This document shows, one piece after another, positions 1-7,949 of a DNA stretch of 64,000 nt. Under the pieces are notes generated by a model. The model saw only the letters and a program-made list of their open reading frames with translations. It made no database searches and was not told the DNA's origin. Every line of letters starts with the position of its first letter. Positions within the stretch are counted from its first letter, which is position 1. Both the position numbers and the translations under genes were made by a program. This stretch comes from JBGSKV01 sp041740975 (GTDB lineage Bacteria; Bdellovibrionota_B; Oligoflexia; Oligoflexales; JALZUQ01), in assembly GCA_041740975.1 (NCBI GenBank), contig JBGSKV010000083.1:1-64000 (forward strand). Direction: 5' to 3'.

Positions 1-1
1 G

Positions 2-367
2 TATCGTTGGCACAAAATAGGCAGCGACGTGGTTGCTGAGCTAACCCGCCTTGTGATTCATGACCATTCCAAAAACAAAAACTATGGCCATCATCCCAAA
101 ATATATTCAGAAGTAAGCTCAAGTAATAGAAACAACGCTAAGTGGCGAAAAGACGAAACAACATCTGATGGCGCTTCAGTTAGCTACTATAACGAATTCG
201 CAATCACGCACTGTGACAAGTTCGATTTTTGTGAAACTCCGGAATCCTGTGGAGCCTGGGGAACTGTCGTTGGAAAAGTTAAATCAATAATCGATGATGA
301 GTTAAATGAAGTTGCCGGCGTGAAAAGTGGAAGTAATCCAACTTTCAAAAATGATTGTCCAATATAA
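2..367 (+). CDS. 3' part of an unrecognised gene (partial)
   Basis: The frame is open from the first bases of the window to a TAA at 365-367, so the true start probably lies upstream. A GTG at 29 is the first possible start inside the window, but no ribosome binding site precedes it. The visible 120 or so residues are polar, with Lys/Asn/Ser-rich stretches and three Cys in the second half (CDKFDFCETPESCGAW) plus a Cys near the C-terminus, which suggests an exported, disulphide-bonded protein. I recognise no family. The gene is followed 13 bases later by a small lipoprotein in the same direction, so the two may be co-transcribed. Confidence 0.45.
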   Translation, partial: YRWHKIGSDVVAELTRLVIHDHSKNKNYGHHPKIYSEVSSSNRNNAKWRKDETTSDGASVSYYNEFAITHCDKFDFCETPESCGAWGTVVGKVKSIIDDELNEVAGVKSGSNPTFKNDCPI

Positions 368-380
368 GAAAGGCCAGAAA

Positions 381-713
381 ATGAGTCCAAATAAATTCAT
401 TCTGTTGTGTACGCTAACTTTCATTGCGCTAGCATGTGACAAAATCAATGAAAGAGAGCAATCAGACACAAGTTCAGTTGAAATATTATCACAAATGAAC
501 GTACTAGAGTCTACCTTTGGATGTGCAAATGGGGTGGCCTTCGAAAAGTACGTTGGCGCATGCGGAGTCGTGAAAGACGCAAACTTGGCTTGGGGCAAGG
601 GGCACCTCAAAAATCTAATCAAGACGAGTTCAGACGCTATTATAGCGCGAAAAGAATGCCGCAATCTAGGCTATACGACTTCAGCAATCCACAATCTTCT
701 TTATATCGTTTGA
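381..713 (+). CDS. small lipoprotein, unknown function
   Basis: The protein is about 110 residues. The start at 381 is chosen over an upstream in-frame ATG at 327 because it gives a clean lipoprotein signal: MSPNK, a hydrophobic run, then IALAC with the lipidated Cys at position 19. A purine-rich AAGAAAGG precedes it. The mature part has a Cys pair (FGCANG, VGACGVV) and a Cys near the C-terminus (RKECRN). I recognise no family. It follows the partial gene by 13 bases. Expected location is the periplasmic face of the inner or outer membrane. Confidence 0.55.
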   Translation: MSPNKFILLCTLTFIALACDKINEREQSDTSSVEILSQMNVLESTFGCANGVAFEKYVGACGVVKDANLAWGKGHLKNLIKTSSDAIIARKECRNLGYTTSAIHNLLYIV

Positions 714-744
714 TCAGCAGATGTATTTGGCCGGAAGCTATATA

Positions 745-774
745 GGCCAAAAGACCTTAAAAGTTCCTAACCGC
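745..774 (+). repeat. 30-bp direct repeat, copy 1
   Basis: The segment beginning GGCCAAAAGACCTTAAAAGT and ending CTAACCGC recurs at 2284-2313 with one mismatch (C/G at position 22 of the repeat). The two copies bracket the pilin-like gene and a gene-poor stretch, and copy 2 ends 19 bases before a tRNA-Arg gene. A shorter echo (TTCCTAACCGC) occurs near 883. The copies may be attachment-site or recombination scars, or copies of an interspersed repeat. Confidence 0.7.
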
Positions 775-1002
775 CCCGCGCAAAGAAAGTTTCAATGTTT
801 TCGGCGATAGTCATCATAAGAGACTGGGTAATTGGGGGCGCTTTCTGGGTGGGCATGCTATAAATCTAAAGTGATTTGTATTTCCTAACCGCTTTAAACA
901 TATGCTTATAACCTTGTATTTTCATGGCTTTATTAGGCTTAGCTTGATAATAGCGCGTTAATGCCGATGAAAACACTAGTTTAATCTGGAACTTTTTTAT
1001 TT
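775..1002. other. intergenic region, no gene seen
   Basis: AT-rich sequence between the first direct repeat and the pilin-like gene. No convincing frame, terminator or strong promoter was found. A partial echo of the direct repeat (TTCCTAACCGCTTTAAAC) lies near 883. Confidence 0.4.
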
Positions 1003-1593
1003 ATGCGGTATAAAATGAAAATTTCAGCCCAAGTAAAACTACCTAGTTTAACTAAGGGCTTTTCTTTAATCGAATTAATGATGGTCATATCTATCGTATC
1101 TTTGATAAGTGCAATTGCCATTCCTAAATTTTATGATTTCAAAGCTAAAGCGGCTCGTGGGGAAGTCTTCATTAATTTGAGTCATGCACATATGCTTGTA
1201 GATTCCTATAAAGAAGATCGTCATCCTGGAAGCTGGGGTCTCACAATAGAATACGGTGTTAAATTTGATTCCTGGTCACCTCGAACAGAGACTCCGACTT
1301 CCTATAATGTTCATTGTTTATCGAATGTAGTTGGTTTTGCCACAACCAACTGCCAAAAATTGCGATATTTTTACAATATCAATCTTATGGCTAACTCTAC
1401 TTTTACTGGAGCTTCCGATCCCTGGGATGATATTAGGGCGACAAATTCCACGGGCATTGCTTTAGGTTACCATTATGGTTCGAGTGGTTTAATTCCACTA
1501 AATTTTTGCGGAACCTCTGGCTATGTTGATATTTGGTCTAAACTCGATGGTATTCTAATTCATACTGTGGCTTATAAATCATTTTGTTTTTAA
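1003..1593 (+). CDS. type IV pilin-like / pseudopilin protein
   Basis: The N-terminus shows a class III signal: a basic leader ending in KG, then FSLIELMMV, with Glu at mature position 5 and a hydrophobic helix of about 20 residues. This is the prepilin peptidase (PilD) site and the helix of type IV pilins and type II secretion pseudopilins. The rest, about 155 residues, has paired Cys (HCLSN...NCQK and FCGTSG...SFCF at the C-terminus), resembling a pilin D-loop. Start choice is uncertain: ATG at 1003 and ATG at 1015 are both possible and neither has a clear ribosome binding site. No pilus assembly genes are nearby, so it is an orphan minor-pilin candidate lying between two copies of a 30-bp direct repeat. 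Confidence 0.8.
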   Translation: MRYKMKISAQVKLPSLTKGFSLIELMMVISIVSLISAIAIPKFYDFKAKAARGEVFINLSHAHMLVDSYKEDRHPGSWGLTIEYGVKFDSWSPRTETPTSYNVHCLSNVVGFATTNCQKLRYFYNINLMANSTFTGASDPWDDIRATNSTGIALGYHYGSSGLIPLNFCGTSGYVDIWSKLDGILIHTVAYKSFCF

Positions 1594-1804
1594 CGCCGTC
1601 TCTTGAGTTTTATCGCAGCTTCGAATTTTTAATTAGGCGCAAAGGTAAAAGGATAGTGAACTTTTACGTTTTCAGCTCCGTTTGCGATGGAAAATCGACG
1701 GTCCTGTTGCAAGTAATTACACTAAAACAGATACTATCCGAAATTAACTTCGGAGAATACCTTTAGGTCGGTGGAGACGAATCATTGCCTTCCGAGGTGA
1801 CCTG

Positions 1805-1852
1805 TCGTGTCTGCCGAACCAGTGAGGGAGAATCCCCACTGTCGGGTTGGGA
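1805..1852 (+). repeat. interspersed repeat with hairpin, copy R1
   Basis: The segment starts TCGTGTCTGCCGAACCAGTG, identical to the start of the copy at 26232. It continues into an inverted repeat (CAGTGaGGG, loop AGAAT, CCCcACTG) that would fold as a strong hairpin. A shortened, inverted member of the same family sits inside the tRNA-Arg gene at 2382-2408. It behaves like a REP/MITE-type short element. Confidence 0.65.
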
Positions 1853-1992
1853 ACAATATGTTTTCTGAGTTTTGAGTTGAGTGCTAGAACTCCCGAATAA
1901 CGAAATAAATAATAATTTGGAAGTGGAATCAAAGCACAGAGTTTTTCAATTAATTCCATCGGGCTAAGTTTTATGTGAGCCAAAAATCGTCA

Positions 1993-2235
1993 TCATAGCG
2001 ACGATCTAAAGCAATTTTTTGTTGCATCATAGATGATTGGATTTCCGCCGAGAGAACTGCCATGGGGATGTCCCAAGGCTCCATCTTCGATCATCCAAAC
2101 ATCACAATAAGTTGCAAATGCAAGACCCGTCACATCAGATCCTGATGTCGTCCAGAAGATCCTTCTTGCAGTAGGGCTGGAAGCAAGAGCCCCACCCATC
2201 GCACCGCCTAGGACCCGACAAGAGCCAGAATACAC
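1993..2235 (-). CDS. doubtful small open frame
   Basis: An 80-codon frame with a GTG start and no ribosome binding site. The translation is Gly/Ala-rich at the N-terminus (GGAMGGALASS) and then has a plausible protein-like part (CDVWMIEDGALGHPHG). It could be a fragment of a decayed gene or chance. I recognise no family. It is listed because nothing else occupies this stretch. Confidence 0.2.
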   Translation of the reverse strand: MYSGSCRVLGGAMGGALASSPTARRIFWTTSGSDVTGLAFATYCDVWMIEDGALGHPHGSSLGGNPIIYDATKNCFRSSL

Positions 2236-2283
2236 ACACTGCTTTGATGAATGATTTGTTGTCTACGGATGTACAACTCGACG

Positions 2284-2313
2284 GGCCAAAAGACCTTAAA
2301 AGTTGCTAACCGC
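2284..2313 (+). repeat. 30-bp direct repeat, copy 2
   Basis: Second copy of the repeat at 745-774 (29 of 30 positions identical), in the same orientation, 1539 bases downstream and 19 bases before the tRNA-Arg gene. The closeness to a tRNA gene fits an integration or excision scar, but no integrase is in the window. Confidence 0.7.
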
Positions 2314-2332
2314 TAGGGCCTCAGTTCTCTAT

Positions 2333-2432
2333 GCACCCGTAGCTCAGCTGGATAGAGCACCAGACTACGAATCTGGGGGTCCTCTCTCTCGCCGGCTCGG
2401 CAGACACGGTTCGAATCGCTCCGGGTGCGCCA
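2333..2432 (+). tRNA. tRNA-Arg(ACG), T arm interrupted by a repeat (probable pseudo-tRNA)
   Basis: The acceptor stem (GCACCCG 2333-2339 with CGGGTGC 2422-2428), D arm (GCTC/GAGC), anticodon arm (CCAGA, loop CTACGAA, TCTGG; anticodon ACG at 2367-2369) and encoded CCA (2430-2432) are all intact. The gene is 100 nt instead of about 77 because 27 nt (2382-2408) sit where the 5' half of the T stem should be. The T loop TTCGAAT and the 3' half CGCTC remain, but the bases now 5' of the loop (CACGG) pair at only two of five positions. The insert is an inverted, shortened copy of the interspersed repeat seen at 26232. Either the gene is dead and another tRNA-Arg(ACG) exists elsewhere, or the insert is tolerated or removed. 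Confidence 0.85.
2382..2408 (-). repeat. interspersed repeat, shortened copy inside tRNA-Arg
   Basis: Read on the minus strand the insert starts CGTGTCTGCCGA and continues GCCGGCGAGAGAGAG. The copy at 26233-26276 has the same two blocks (second block with one base different) separated by 16 further bases. On the plus strand it can form the small hairpin GCCG-GCT-CGGC. It replaces about 4 nt of the expected T stem. Confidence 0.75.
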
Positions 2433-2477
2433 TCTCCAATCAAAAATCACCAAATTTGAGCCACTACTGGTCCAATA

Positions 2478-3692
2478 TCAATGCGCGTAATTGTTCGGGA
2501 CGCTGTTGATCGTAAATTCTTTTTCGTCACAAATGATATTGATTCGACTTGTAGATTTGTCGATCACGGAACACTCGGCGTATGACTTATTCTTATGAGC
2601 AGCGTGGTAACACAAACTGTCTAGGTCTGCGCAGTTCACAACGACTTTTCCGCCCAACTCAGCATTTCTATAAGTTTTAGGAACGGCTTTGAGTGCGCTT
2701 TGTGGGATAAAATGAGTTTGACCCGTAGCTAAGCTTATCACTTCAAGCTGGCCTTTTGCGGTTTTGGCTTTCAATTTACACATGACATAGCCTTGTTGCT
2801 TCCAGCTAACTTTTTCAACGGCACACAACATATTAGCCGTCGCTGTTTGCTGAGGTGGTGGTGCGTAATTTCTTGCGGTCGAGCTTTTCGCAGCATTGGA
2901 TCTAGCGGGTGCGCCAGAAGAACCGCTTTTTGAAGCAAAAGACTTCGGTGCATTTCTCGGCTTAGCCTGACTCACACTTGCTTTTGAGGGGGCGCGATTT
3001 TTGGTTAGGTTGGAAGCGGCAGGAGCGCGGTCAACGCGATCGGGAATCGAACTCATAAGTTGACCAACCGCGTCATTGAGAGCGTCGCGACTGGCTTCGC
3101 CAATAGGCGTGTTGTAAAAATTCTTGGTTCCAAAAGGAATCGACTTCACGTCACCTTTTACATTGACGTTTGTAGAGGAGGCTTCTCCTGCCGAATTGAC
3201 GGAAGCAAGGATTCGGCCAGTCTCCACATCCACCACGCGAAGATCGAGGCCAACTTTGGCGTAAGATTTGGAGGCGCCAACTTTCATAGACTTAGAAAAC
3301 CCTAAAAGACCACCGACATCAATATCACCACCATTTTCGCCGGCACAATATTCATATTCGGTGACAGCACCGGTCACCGCATAGTGAGCTTGCTTAAAAC
3401 CGTTCTTTTTCGCAAAAGAACTCTTATCGGCATTGGGTAGGTTAAACTCACTGTCGTGGATGTTATTGAGGTTCTGACGCTCCATAACTTCGAACCGATT
3501 TGTGCGTTTCATAATTTCAGTTACGAGTTGGTCTTTAAATCCAGTACCTATTTCATTTGAGTTGAAATAGAAATTACATTTACTACTAGCGGCCTTGTTG
3601 TCCAAAACACTTATGGAAATTCTGGTCTTTGCGACTGCGGGAATGCTAAAGGCTAAGGATCCAAGTAGGAAAAACGAAAGATGTCGAGTCAT
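2478..3692 (-). CDS. CsgG-family periplasmic/outer-membrane protein with extra C-terminal domain
   Basis: A 404-residue exported protein. A Sec signal peptide (residues 1-21, ending AVA-KT) precedes a CsgG/HfaB-like domain (about 22-220): ISVLDN, then FKDQLVTEIMKRTNRFEVMERQ, YAVTGAVTEYE, and the LDLRVVDVETGRILAS motif typical of the family. CsgG forms the outer-membrane channel for curli subunits; distant members occur without curli genes. There is no lipobox Cys, unlike E. coli CsgG. A Ala/Pro/Ser-rich linker (about 225-285) leads to a Cys-containing C-terminal domain of about 115 residues that I do not recognise. No csgA, csgB, csgE or csgF neighbours are visible, so a curli role is not supported. 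AAGGAATTC upstream gives a good ribosome binding site. Confidence 0.75.
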   Translation of the reverse strand: MTRHLSFFLLGSLAFSIPAVAKTRISISVLDNKAASSKCNFYFNSNEIGTGFKDQLVTEIMKRTNRFEVMERQNLNNIHDSEFNLPNADKSSFAKKNGFKQAHYAVTGAVTEYEYCAGENGGDIDVGGLLGFSKSMKVGASKSYAKVGLDLRVVDVETGRILASVNSAGEASSTNVNVKGDVKSIPFGTKNFYNTPIGEASRDALNDAVGQLMSSIPDRVDRAPAASNLTKNRAPSKASVSQAKPRNAPKSFASKSGSSGAPARSNAAKSSTARNYAPPPQQTATANMLCAVEKVSWKQQGYVMCKLKAKTAKGQLEVISLATGQTHFIPQSALKAVPKTYRNAELGGKVVVNCADLDSLCYHAAHKNKSYAECSVIDKSTSRINIICDEKEFTINSVPNNYAH

Positions 3693-3982
3693 GATGAATT
3701 CCTTAAGTTGTCTTCAGATGCCAAAGATAGACAAAGTGAACGGCTTGCTTTGTTTCGGCAGCCCGAAGGCTCGCTTGAGAAAATGACATTCTTCACAGGG
3801 GGCCCTTGTGGCAGTAACTAATTGAATTTACATGAAAATTTGTAGTCGAATAAACAGAAGACGAAAGGGACTTTGACGAAAATGCCGCCCTATACGTCTA
3901 AAGTCTCAAGGGAAAGCGACAATCATCAACATCGGCTGCCTGAGTTCCGATATTGGAATTACACCAAGTTTTGGAGAATGCA

Positions 3983-4642
3983 ATGATTGTAGGTCAGGGT
4001 AAATTTAAGATCGACCCCGTCAAGTATTACTCGTTGAGTTCACAAGCTTTTACGAATCCTCAGTGGTTCTTTAAAACTTTTTATCCGAAGATCAAAATAG
4101 AAGTTATTTATACTATGCTCGCTCTCACGACCGCAGCGACTGCGTTGTTGTCAGCATTTCTTGGAATTTTGGGCGGTAACTGGAGTGCTATCAGTGCCAT
4201 TTTTTTCCAACCCATCGGAGTTCTTTTTGGATTGGGAATCGGAACTGTCTTTATGTTCTTTTTCTCTCAGTGGGTAGCAAAAAATAAATTAGATCTTAAT
4301 GGTGCGCTCAAGTTTACGGGTTTCTTCATGACTTGGTCCATTCCGATGCATTTGGGTTCAGCGTTGCCTTCGATGGGCTTGAGCATGTTCTTTATTTCTT
4401 TGTATTTGATCGCTGTCGTTTACCTTGGATACGTAGCCTTGAAGCATTTCCTTGAAGTCAGTCCGACTGTACTCTTGGTTCATAATGCACTCGTAGCGAT
4501 TACCTTAGTGATGTGGATTGGTACGGCGATGACTGTGGTTCAAACAGCCAACGCATTGAATAGCTATACAGCCCATAACAAGAAAGCTTTCAAACACAAG
4601 CTCCTTATGGATAAGAAACTTAAGGAAAAGTACGCACACTGA
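3983..4642 (+). CDS. Yip1-like multi-pass membrane protein
   Basis: About 219 residues with five hydrophobic segments, a short N-terminal cytoplasmic stretch (NPQWFFKTFYPK, as in many bacterial Yip1-domain proteins) and a basic C-terminal tail rich in Lys. The start at 3983 is preferred over an upstream TTG at 3953 because GGAG lies six bases before it. The function of bacterial Yip1-domain proteins is unknown. The gene stands alone and ends just before a strong terminator. Confidence 0.65.
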   Translation: MIVGQGKFKIDPVKYYSLSSQAFTNPQWFFKTFYPKIKIEVIYTMLALTTAATALLSAFLGILGGNWSAISAIFFQPIGVLFGLGIGTVFMFFFSQWVAKNKLDLNGALKFTGFFMTWSIPMHLGSALPSMGLSMFFISLYLIAVVYLGYVALKHFLEVSPTVLLVHNALVAITLVMWIGTAMTVVQTANALNSYTAHNKKAFKHKLLMDKKLKEKYAH

Positions 4643-4663
4643 AAGTTCGAAGAAACGTATTGC

Positions 4664-4697
4664 AAAGCCTTGGCTGGCAAAACTAGCCAAGGCTTTT
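4664..4697 (+). terminator. rho-independent terminator
   Basis: A perfect 11-bp stem (AAGCCTTGGCT at 4664-4674 with AGCCAAGGCTT at 4685-4695) with a short loop and a T run. A-rich sequence on the other side may let it also serve the minus-strand lipoprotein gene ending at 4729. Confidence 0.9.
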
Positions 4698-4728
4698 CTG
4701 CGTAAATAAAGCTAAGCCGCACATAAGT

Positions 4729-7362
4729 TCAAATGCAGTTTTCGATAGTCTCTTTAATTTTGCGTTCAAGTTCCCACGTTTCGATTTGATCAGTGGTGCG
4801 TAAAATTTTCCCGATTTGGACTTTTAGGGTGGCCGCTTTTTGCTTGAAAAGATTATTGTCACACTTTGACCAAATTGGTTCAGAGGAGCCAAAAAACTCG
4901 GCCAATAAAGTAGAGCGCAAACTATACCAGTCAAATCCACTCAACTTCTTCATATATCCATTGAAGTCTTTGGCGAACGGTGCGTACCGACCGGCAAAGG
5001 CTGGATCAAAGAATTTATGCTCGGTCTTGCTAAAAAGACTCAGGCCAGCGCAGTCTGCAAGTGTACTCGTATCCTTGTAACGTTCACACATGCTTTTTGC
5101 CTTAGCGACTTCAGATATGATTTCGAGGCTGGTAAATTCATTATTAGACCAAACTTCTTTGATTGCGACTTCTAAAACATCTTTGCGGTTCCAATCTCCG
5201 CTTGAGCCAAATTCTCCAGCGAGCCGCGCTTTTTCGCGTTTCGTAAACGCCAGCGCCGATACCCACAAATGGTCATAAGCTTTGACTTCGACGAGAGTTG
5301 GTCTTTTCTGTAAGATCGTGTTGAAGAAGGCTTCGCCCCAACTTTTAAACTCGGCGGATTTTGAATGGTTGCGTATAGCTACGGCCAGTTTCTTGTATTC
5401 AGGCGTCAAGGTCTTAGCAAAATCCACCGCAGAGTGTTCTCCTCTGTGAGATCTCGCCAAGTCTTTAACAAGCTGTTTCGTGCTGTTTTCAAAGGGATTT
5501 AAAGCGTTATGCACGGCAGCAAAAATTGCGCCTAACTCCGCTAAAGTGGCTTGACTCTCTCTTAGCAATTTGACAGACAATCCAACCAAGGCGTTTTTTT
5601 CAGAACCCAAGTTTGGATATTTTTTCATTTCGTCTTGGATTCCGCCCAGGCGATGTGTCCAGTCGCGAAGTTCTTCCAAGCTTGTTTGTTTTTGGATAAC
5701 CAGGTTAAAAACCACCAACTCGAAGTCAGAGTAAGTCAGCTCTCTAGAAAGTTTGAGTGCCGCAAGGGCCGCGTCCCGGTACTCGTCATCGATCCCTAGT
5801 GCAAAGGCAAGTTCGGTATGGAGCCCGTTGGGATTGGTTCCCAAATCCGCCATGAGTCGAATCGAAGACGCTTTGAAAGGCGTGACCGAATTGTCGATGG
5901 CCTGGAGTATGTCAACTATCGTTTGGCTCGAGACGATTTCGCCTAAGAAAGACCATTTAAGGCCCATATTCAGAGCGTCTTCGCTCGATTGGCGAATGTG
6001 AGGAGTGTTCGCTAACTCTTCTTTTATGGCGGTGAGATGACCGGCGATCACTCCGACAATGACTGTTTTCACCTGCGGGTCTAATTCAAGAATGTCCTTA
6101 CCTTGTTGCAAGTATTCTAAAGAGAGTTTAGATAGGACATCGTCCCAGCCACCATAGTTGTAATTTCGCTCGGGGATGACATCAGCGAAGATGGTAGGTA
6201 TCAGGGACGCCATCAAACCATTTTTGTAACTGAGATTTACAATGTCATGATGGAAGGTTCGGCAAGGACTAAACATGACGCCCACAGACGGACGTATCAA
6301 TCCAGTTGCACCGCTGTGACCTATATATGCATCGACGCGGGACCTTGAACAATCTATAGCCTCTTTCTCATTAAACGGAGCAAGTCCTTGCAGCTCCACT
6401 TCTTTCGTTGCAAACAAAAAGTCTTCTTCTTGCTTTGAAATGTCGATTTTCAAAGACATTTTTAAGTTGCCATTGTCTGCCGTATTGCGGACACCATTGA
6501 TGTCAAACTGCGGAATACCTAGTCGAATGTCTAAAGCGAGCGTTCGATTGGCGCCACTGAAAATAGTGTCTAAAACCTCTTGTTTAGCGATGAGATTGCC
6601 GCCCTCACGATTGCTCCAAACAGTGGTGGGTTCGTCGGAGATCTGGACTGCAGAGTCCGCTGACGTGTATTGGCTTAACTTTATGAGAGTAGAGCCAAGG
6701 TTTTCACTAATGCCAAGTTTTTTTGAAATCACCGCAATAGCCGATGTCGTCGGTTTAAAAGTTGCTTCGATTAAACTGAAGATGCCTTGAGCGGACACCT
6801 CGCTAGCACCTGCGCCAATCTGATGAACTTGCGGCGGTCGAGAAATCGATTTGGCATCTTTACCGATGGTCCACTGCGTTCCTACGATGAGATTTTGTAC
6901 GATGAAGGTTTCATGAATTTTTTGCCCATACAAATAAAGTTCGCAAGTTGATCCAGATCGCTTCGTCTCTCCTTTGATCTCATAGCCTTTGCCGTTCACA
7001 GTCACTGATTCGTCTGCAATCGTGCTGCCATACCCCGGAATCGTATTGTAAGAAGTGACAACCGCTAAGCTATCGTTATCGGCGAATATCATTGAGCCAG
7101 CATTTTTCTTAATGAGCATCGCGCCATCAATGCCTTTTGAAGATGAATTGTCGTCATCATCAAGGCCGAGCGCTTCTGAAGCGTCGCATGACTTCACGAT
7201 GCGCTGCTTCCAACTCGCGAGCATTTTTTGATTTGCCTCAGGAAGTTTCGCAATCGCTTCTGCGCTATTTTTTGGTTTCTTTCCGCTACTACCCTTGGAA
7301 CCTGAACATCCCCAAAGTGAAAAACAAGCTGCGAAAATACCCAAACCTATTGTCTTATTCAT
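4729..7362 (-). CDS. large lipoprotein, unknown function (877 aa)
   Basis: The N-terminus is a lipoprotein signal (MNKTIGLGIF...LWGC, Cys at about 19) followed by a low-complexity Ser/Gly/Lys stretch. The mature part is about 855 residues, mostly predicted helical in the second half (repeated Leu/Ala/Glu patterns), with an acidic run DDDD near residue 70. Cys pairs occur at the far C-terminus (CERY, DCAGL, KCDNN, ENC). I recognise no domain. A good ribosome binding site (GAGG) precedes the ATG. The gene is transcribed alone. Large single lipoproteins of this kind are common in Bdellovibrio-like genomes, but no role can be assigned from sequence. Confidence 0.8.
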   Translation of the reverse strand: MNKTIGLGIFAACFSLWGCSGSKGSSGKKPKNSAEAIAKLPEANQKMLASWKQRIVKSCDASEALGLDDDDNSSSKGIDGAMLIKKNAGSMIFADNDSLAVVTSYNTIPGYGSTIADESVTVNGKGYEIKGETKRSGSTCELYLYGQKIHETFIVQNLIVGTQWTIGKDAKSISRPPQVHQIGAGASEVSAQGIFSLIEATFKPTTSAIAVISKKLGISENLGSTLIKLSQYTSADSAVQISDEPTTVWSNREGGNLIAKQEVLDTIFSGANRTLALDIRLGIPQFDINGVRNTADNGNLKMSLKIDISKQEEDFLFATKEVELQGLAPFNEKEAIDCSRSRVDAYIGHSGATGLIRPSVGVMFSPCRTFHHDIVNLSYKNGLMASLIPTIFADVIPERNYNYGGWDDVLSKLSLEYLQQGKDILELDPQVKTVIVGVIAGHLTAIKEELANTPHIRQSSEDALNMGLKWSFLGEIVSSQTIVDILQAIDNSVTPFKASSIRLMADLGTNPNGLHTELAFALGIDDEYRDAALAALKLSRELTYSDFELVVFNLVIQKQTSLEELRDWTHRLGGIQDEMKKYPNLGSEKNALVGLSVKLLRESQATLAELGAIFAAVHNALNPFENSTKQLVKDLARSHRGEHSAVDFAKTLTPEYKKLAVAIRNHSKSAEFKSWGEAFFNTILQKRPTLVEVKAYDHLWVSALAFTKREKARLAGEFGSSGDWNRKDVLEVAIKEVWSNNEFTSLEIISEVAKAKSMCERYKDTSTLADCAGLSLFSKTEHKFFDPAFAGRYAPFAKDFNGYMKKLSGFDWYSLRSTLLAEFFGSSEPIWSKCDNNLFKQKAATLKVQIGKILRTTDQIETWELERKIKETIENCI

Positions 7363-7648
7363 ATCGACCTCATCGCTTGCGAGAAAACGAATTCATTGAG
7401 ACCCAAAGAGTAGCGAATAAAGGTGGGGGGGTAAACCTGAACTGACTCTTGAGAAGGAAGGGGGTTTCAATCATTGGGTGTCGTGATGTTTGACACGGGA
7501 TACAGGACTAGGCATGTTTTTTCTATAACTATCTAATATTGCTATATTTAAATTGGAGCGTTTATTGCTTTTATGAGTGTGGCGGTTGTTTGGACCCGCT
7601 TGAACAGGTGAAAAACCCTGACATGTCTTTAATGCTGATGAGGAACTT
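7363..7648. other. divergent intergenic region
   Basis: Separates the large lipoprotein gene (minus) from a small lipoprotein gene (plus). A TTGACA hexamer at 7490-7495 could be a -35 element, but no good -10 element follows at 17 bases. Nothing else was identified. Confidence 0.3.
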
Positions 7649-7891
7649 ATGCGGATGAAGTCGAAACTAATAAGCTTTATATTTATTCTTATGCTAGTTG
7701 CATGTGGTGTCGAAAAATCTCATCAACCTCTTATCACCGAAACTCCGGAATTGGGTTGGGACGTTGAAGATATTAATTTAGTTGAACATACAGTCGTACC
7801 AGATAGCGAACTCGCCTTGCCCGATGTCGAAATGAAAGCTCAGGAAACTGAACTGCTCAATAAGTCTTTCTCGGCCACCGATCTTTTGTAG
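7649..7891 (+). CDS. small lipoprotein, unknown function
   Basis: An 80-residue protein with a lipoprotein signal (MRMKSKLIS, hydrophobic run, LVACG; Cys at about 19) and an acidic mature part of about 60 residues rich in Glu, Asp and Leu. GAGGAAC precedes the ATG. I recognise no family. It is followed by a GC-rich hairpin at 7897-7914. Confidence 0.6.
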   Translation: MRMKSKLISFIFILMLVACGVEKSHQPLITETPELGWDVEDINLVEHTVVPDSELALPDVEMKAQETELLNKSFSATDLL

Positions 7892-7896
7892 GAATA

Positions 7897-7914
7897 GGGG
7901 TCTCATAAGACCCC
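7897..7914. terminator. hairpin between convergent genes, possible terminator
   Basis: GGGGTCT, loop CATA, AGACCCC: a perfect 7-bp GC-rich stem between the stop at 7891 and the convergent gene ending at 7950. No T run follows, so intrinsic termination is uncertain. Confidence 0.4.
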
Positions 7915-7949
7915 CATCTGACACACCGCTCCCAAAATCATTTCGGTAG

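Larger units (their letters stand above)
1594..2332. other. long gene-poor region with repeats
   Basis: About 740 bases without a convincing gene. It contains a small hairpin near 1738-1755 (TCCGAA...TTCGGA), an interspersed-repeat copy with a strong stem-loop at 1805-1852, the second copy of the 30-bp direct repeat at 2284, and one open minus-strand frame (1993-2235) of doubtful reality. Composition and repeats suggest a remnant of inserted or decayed DNA upstream of the tRNA-Arg. Confidence 0.5.

Noticed and set aside
1..25. A GG-N10-GC spacing near the window start (TTGGCACAAAATAGGC) resembling a sigma-54 site.
   Set aside because: The -12 part lacks TTGC and the site lies inside an open reading frame.
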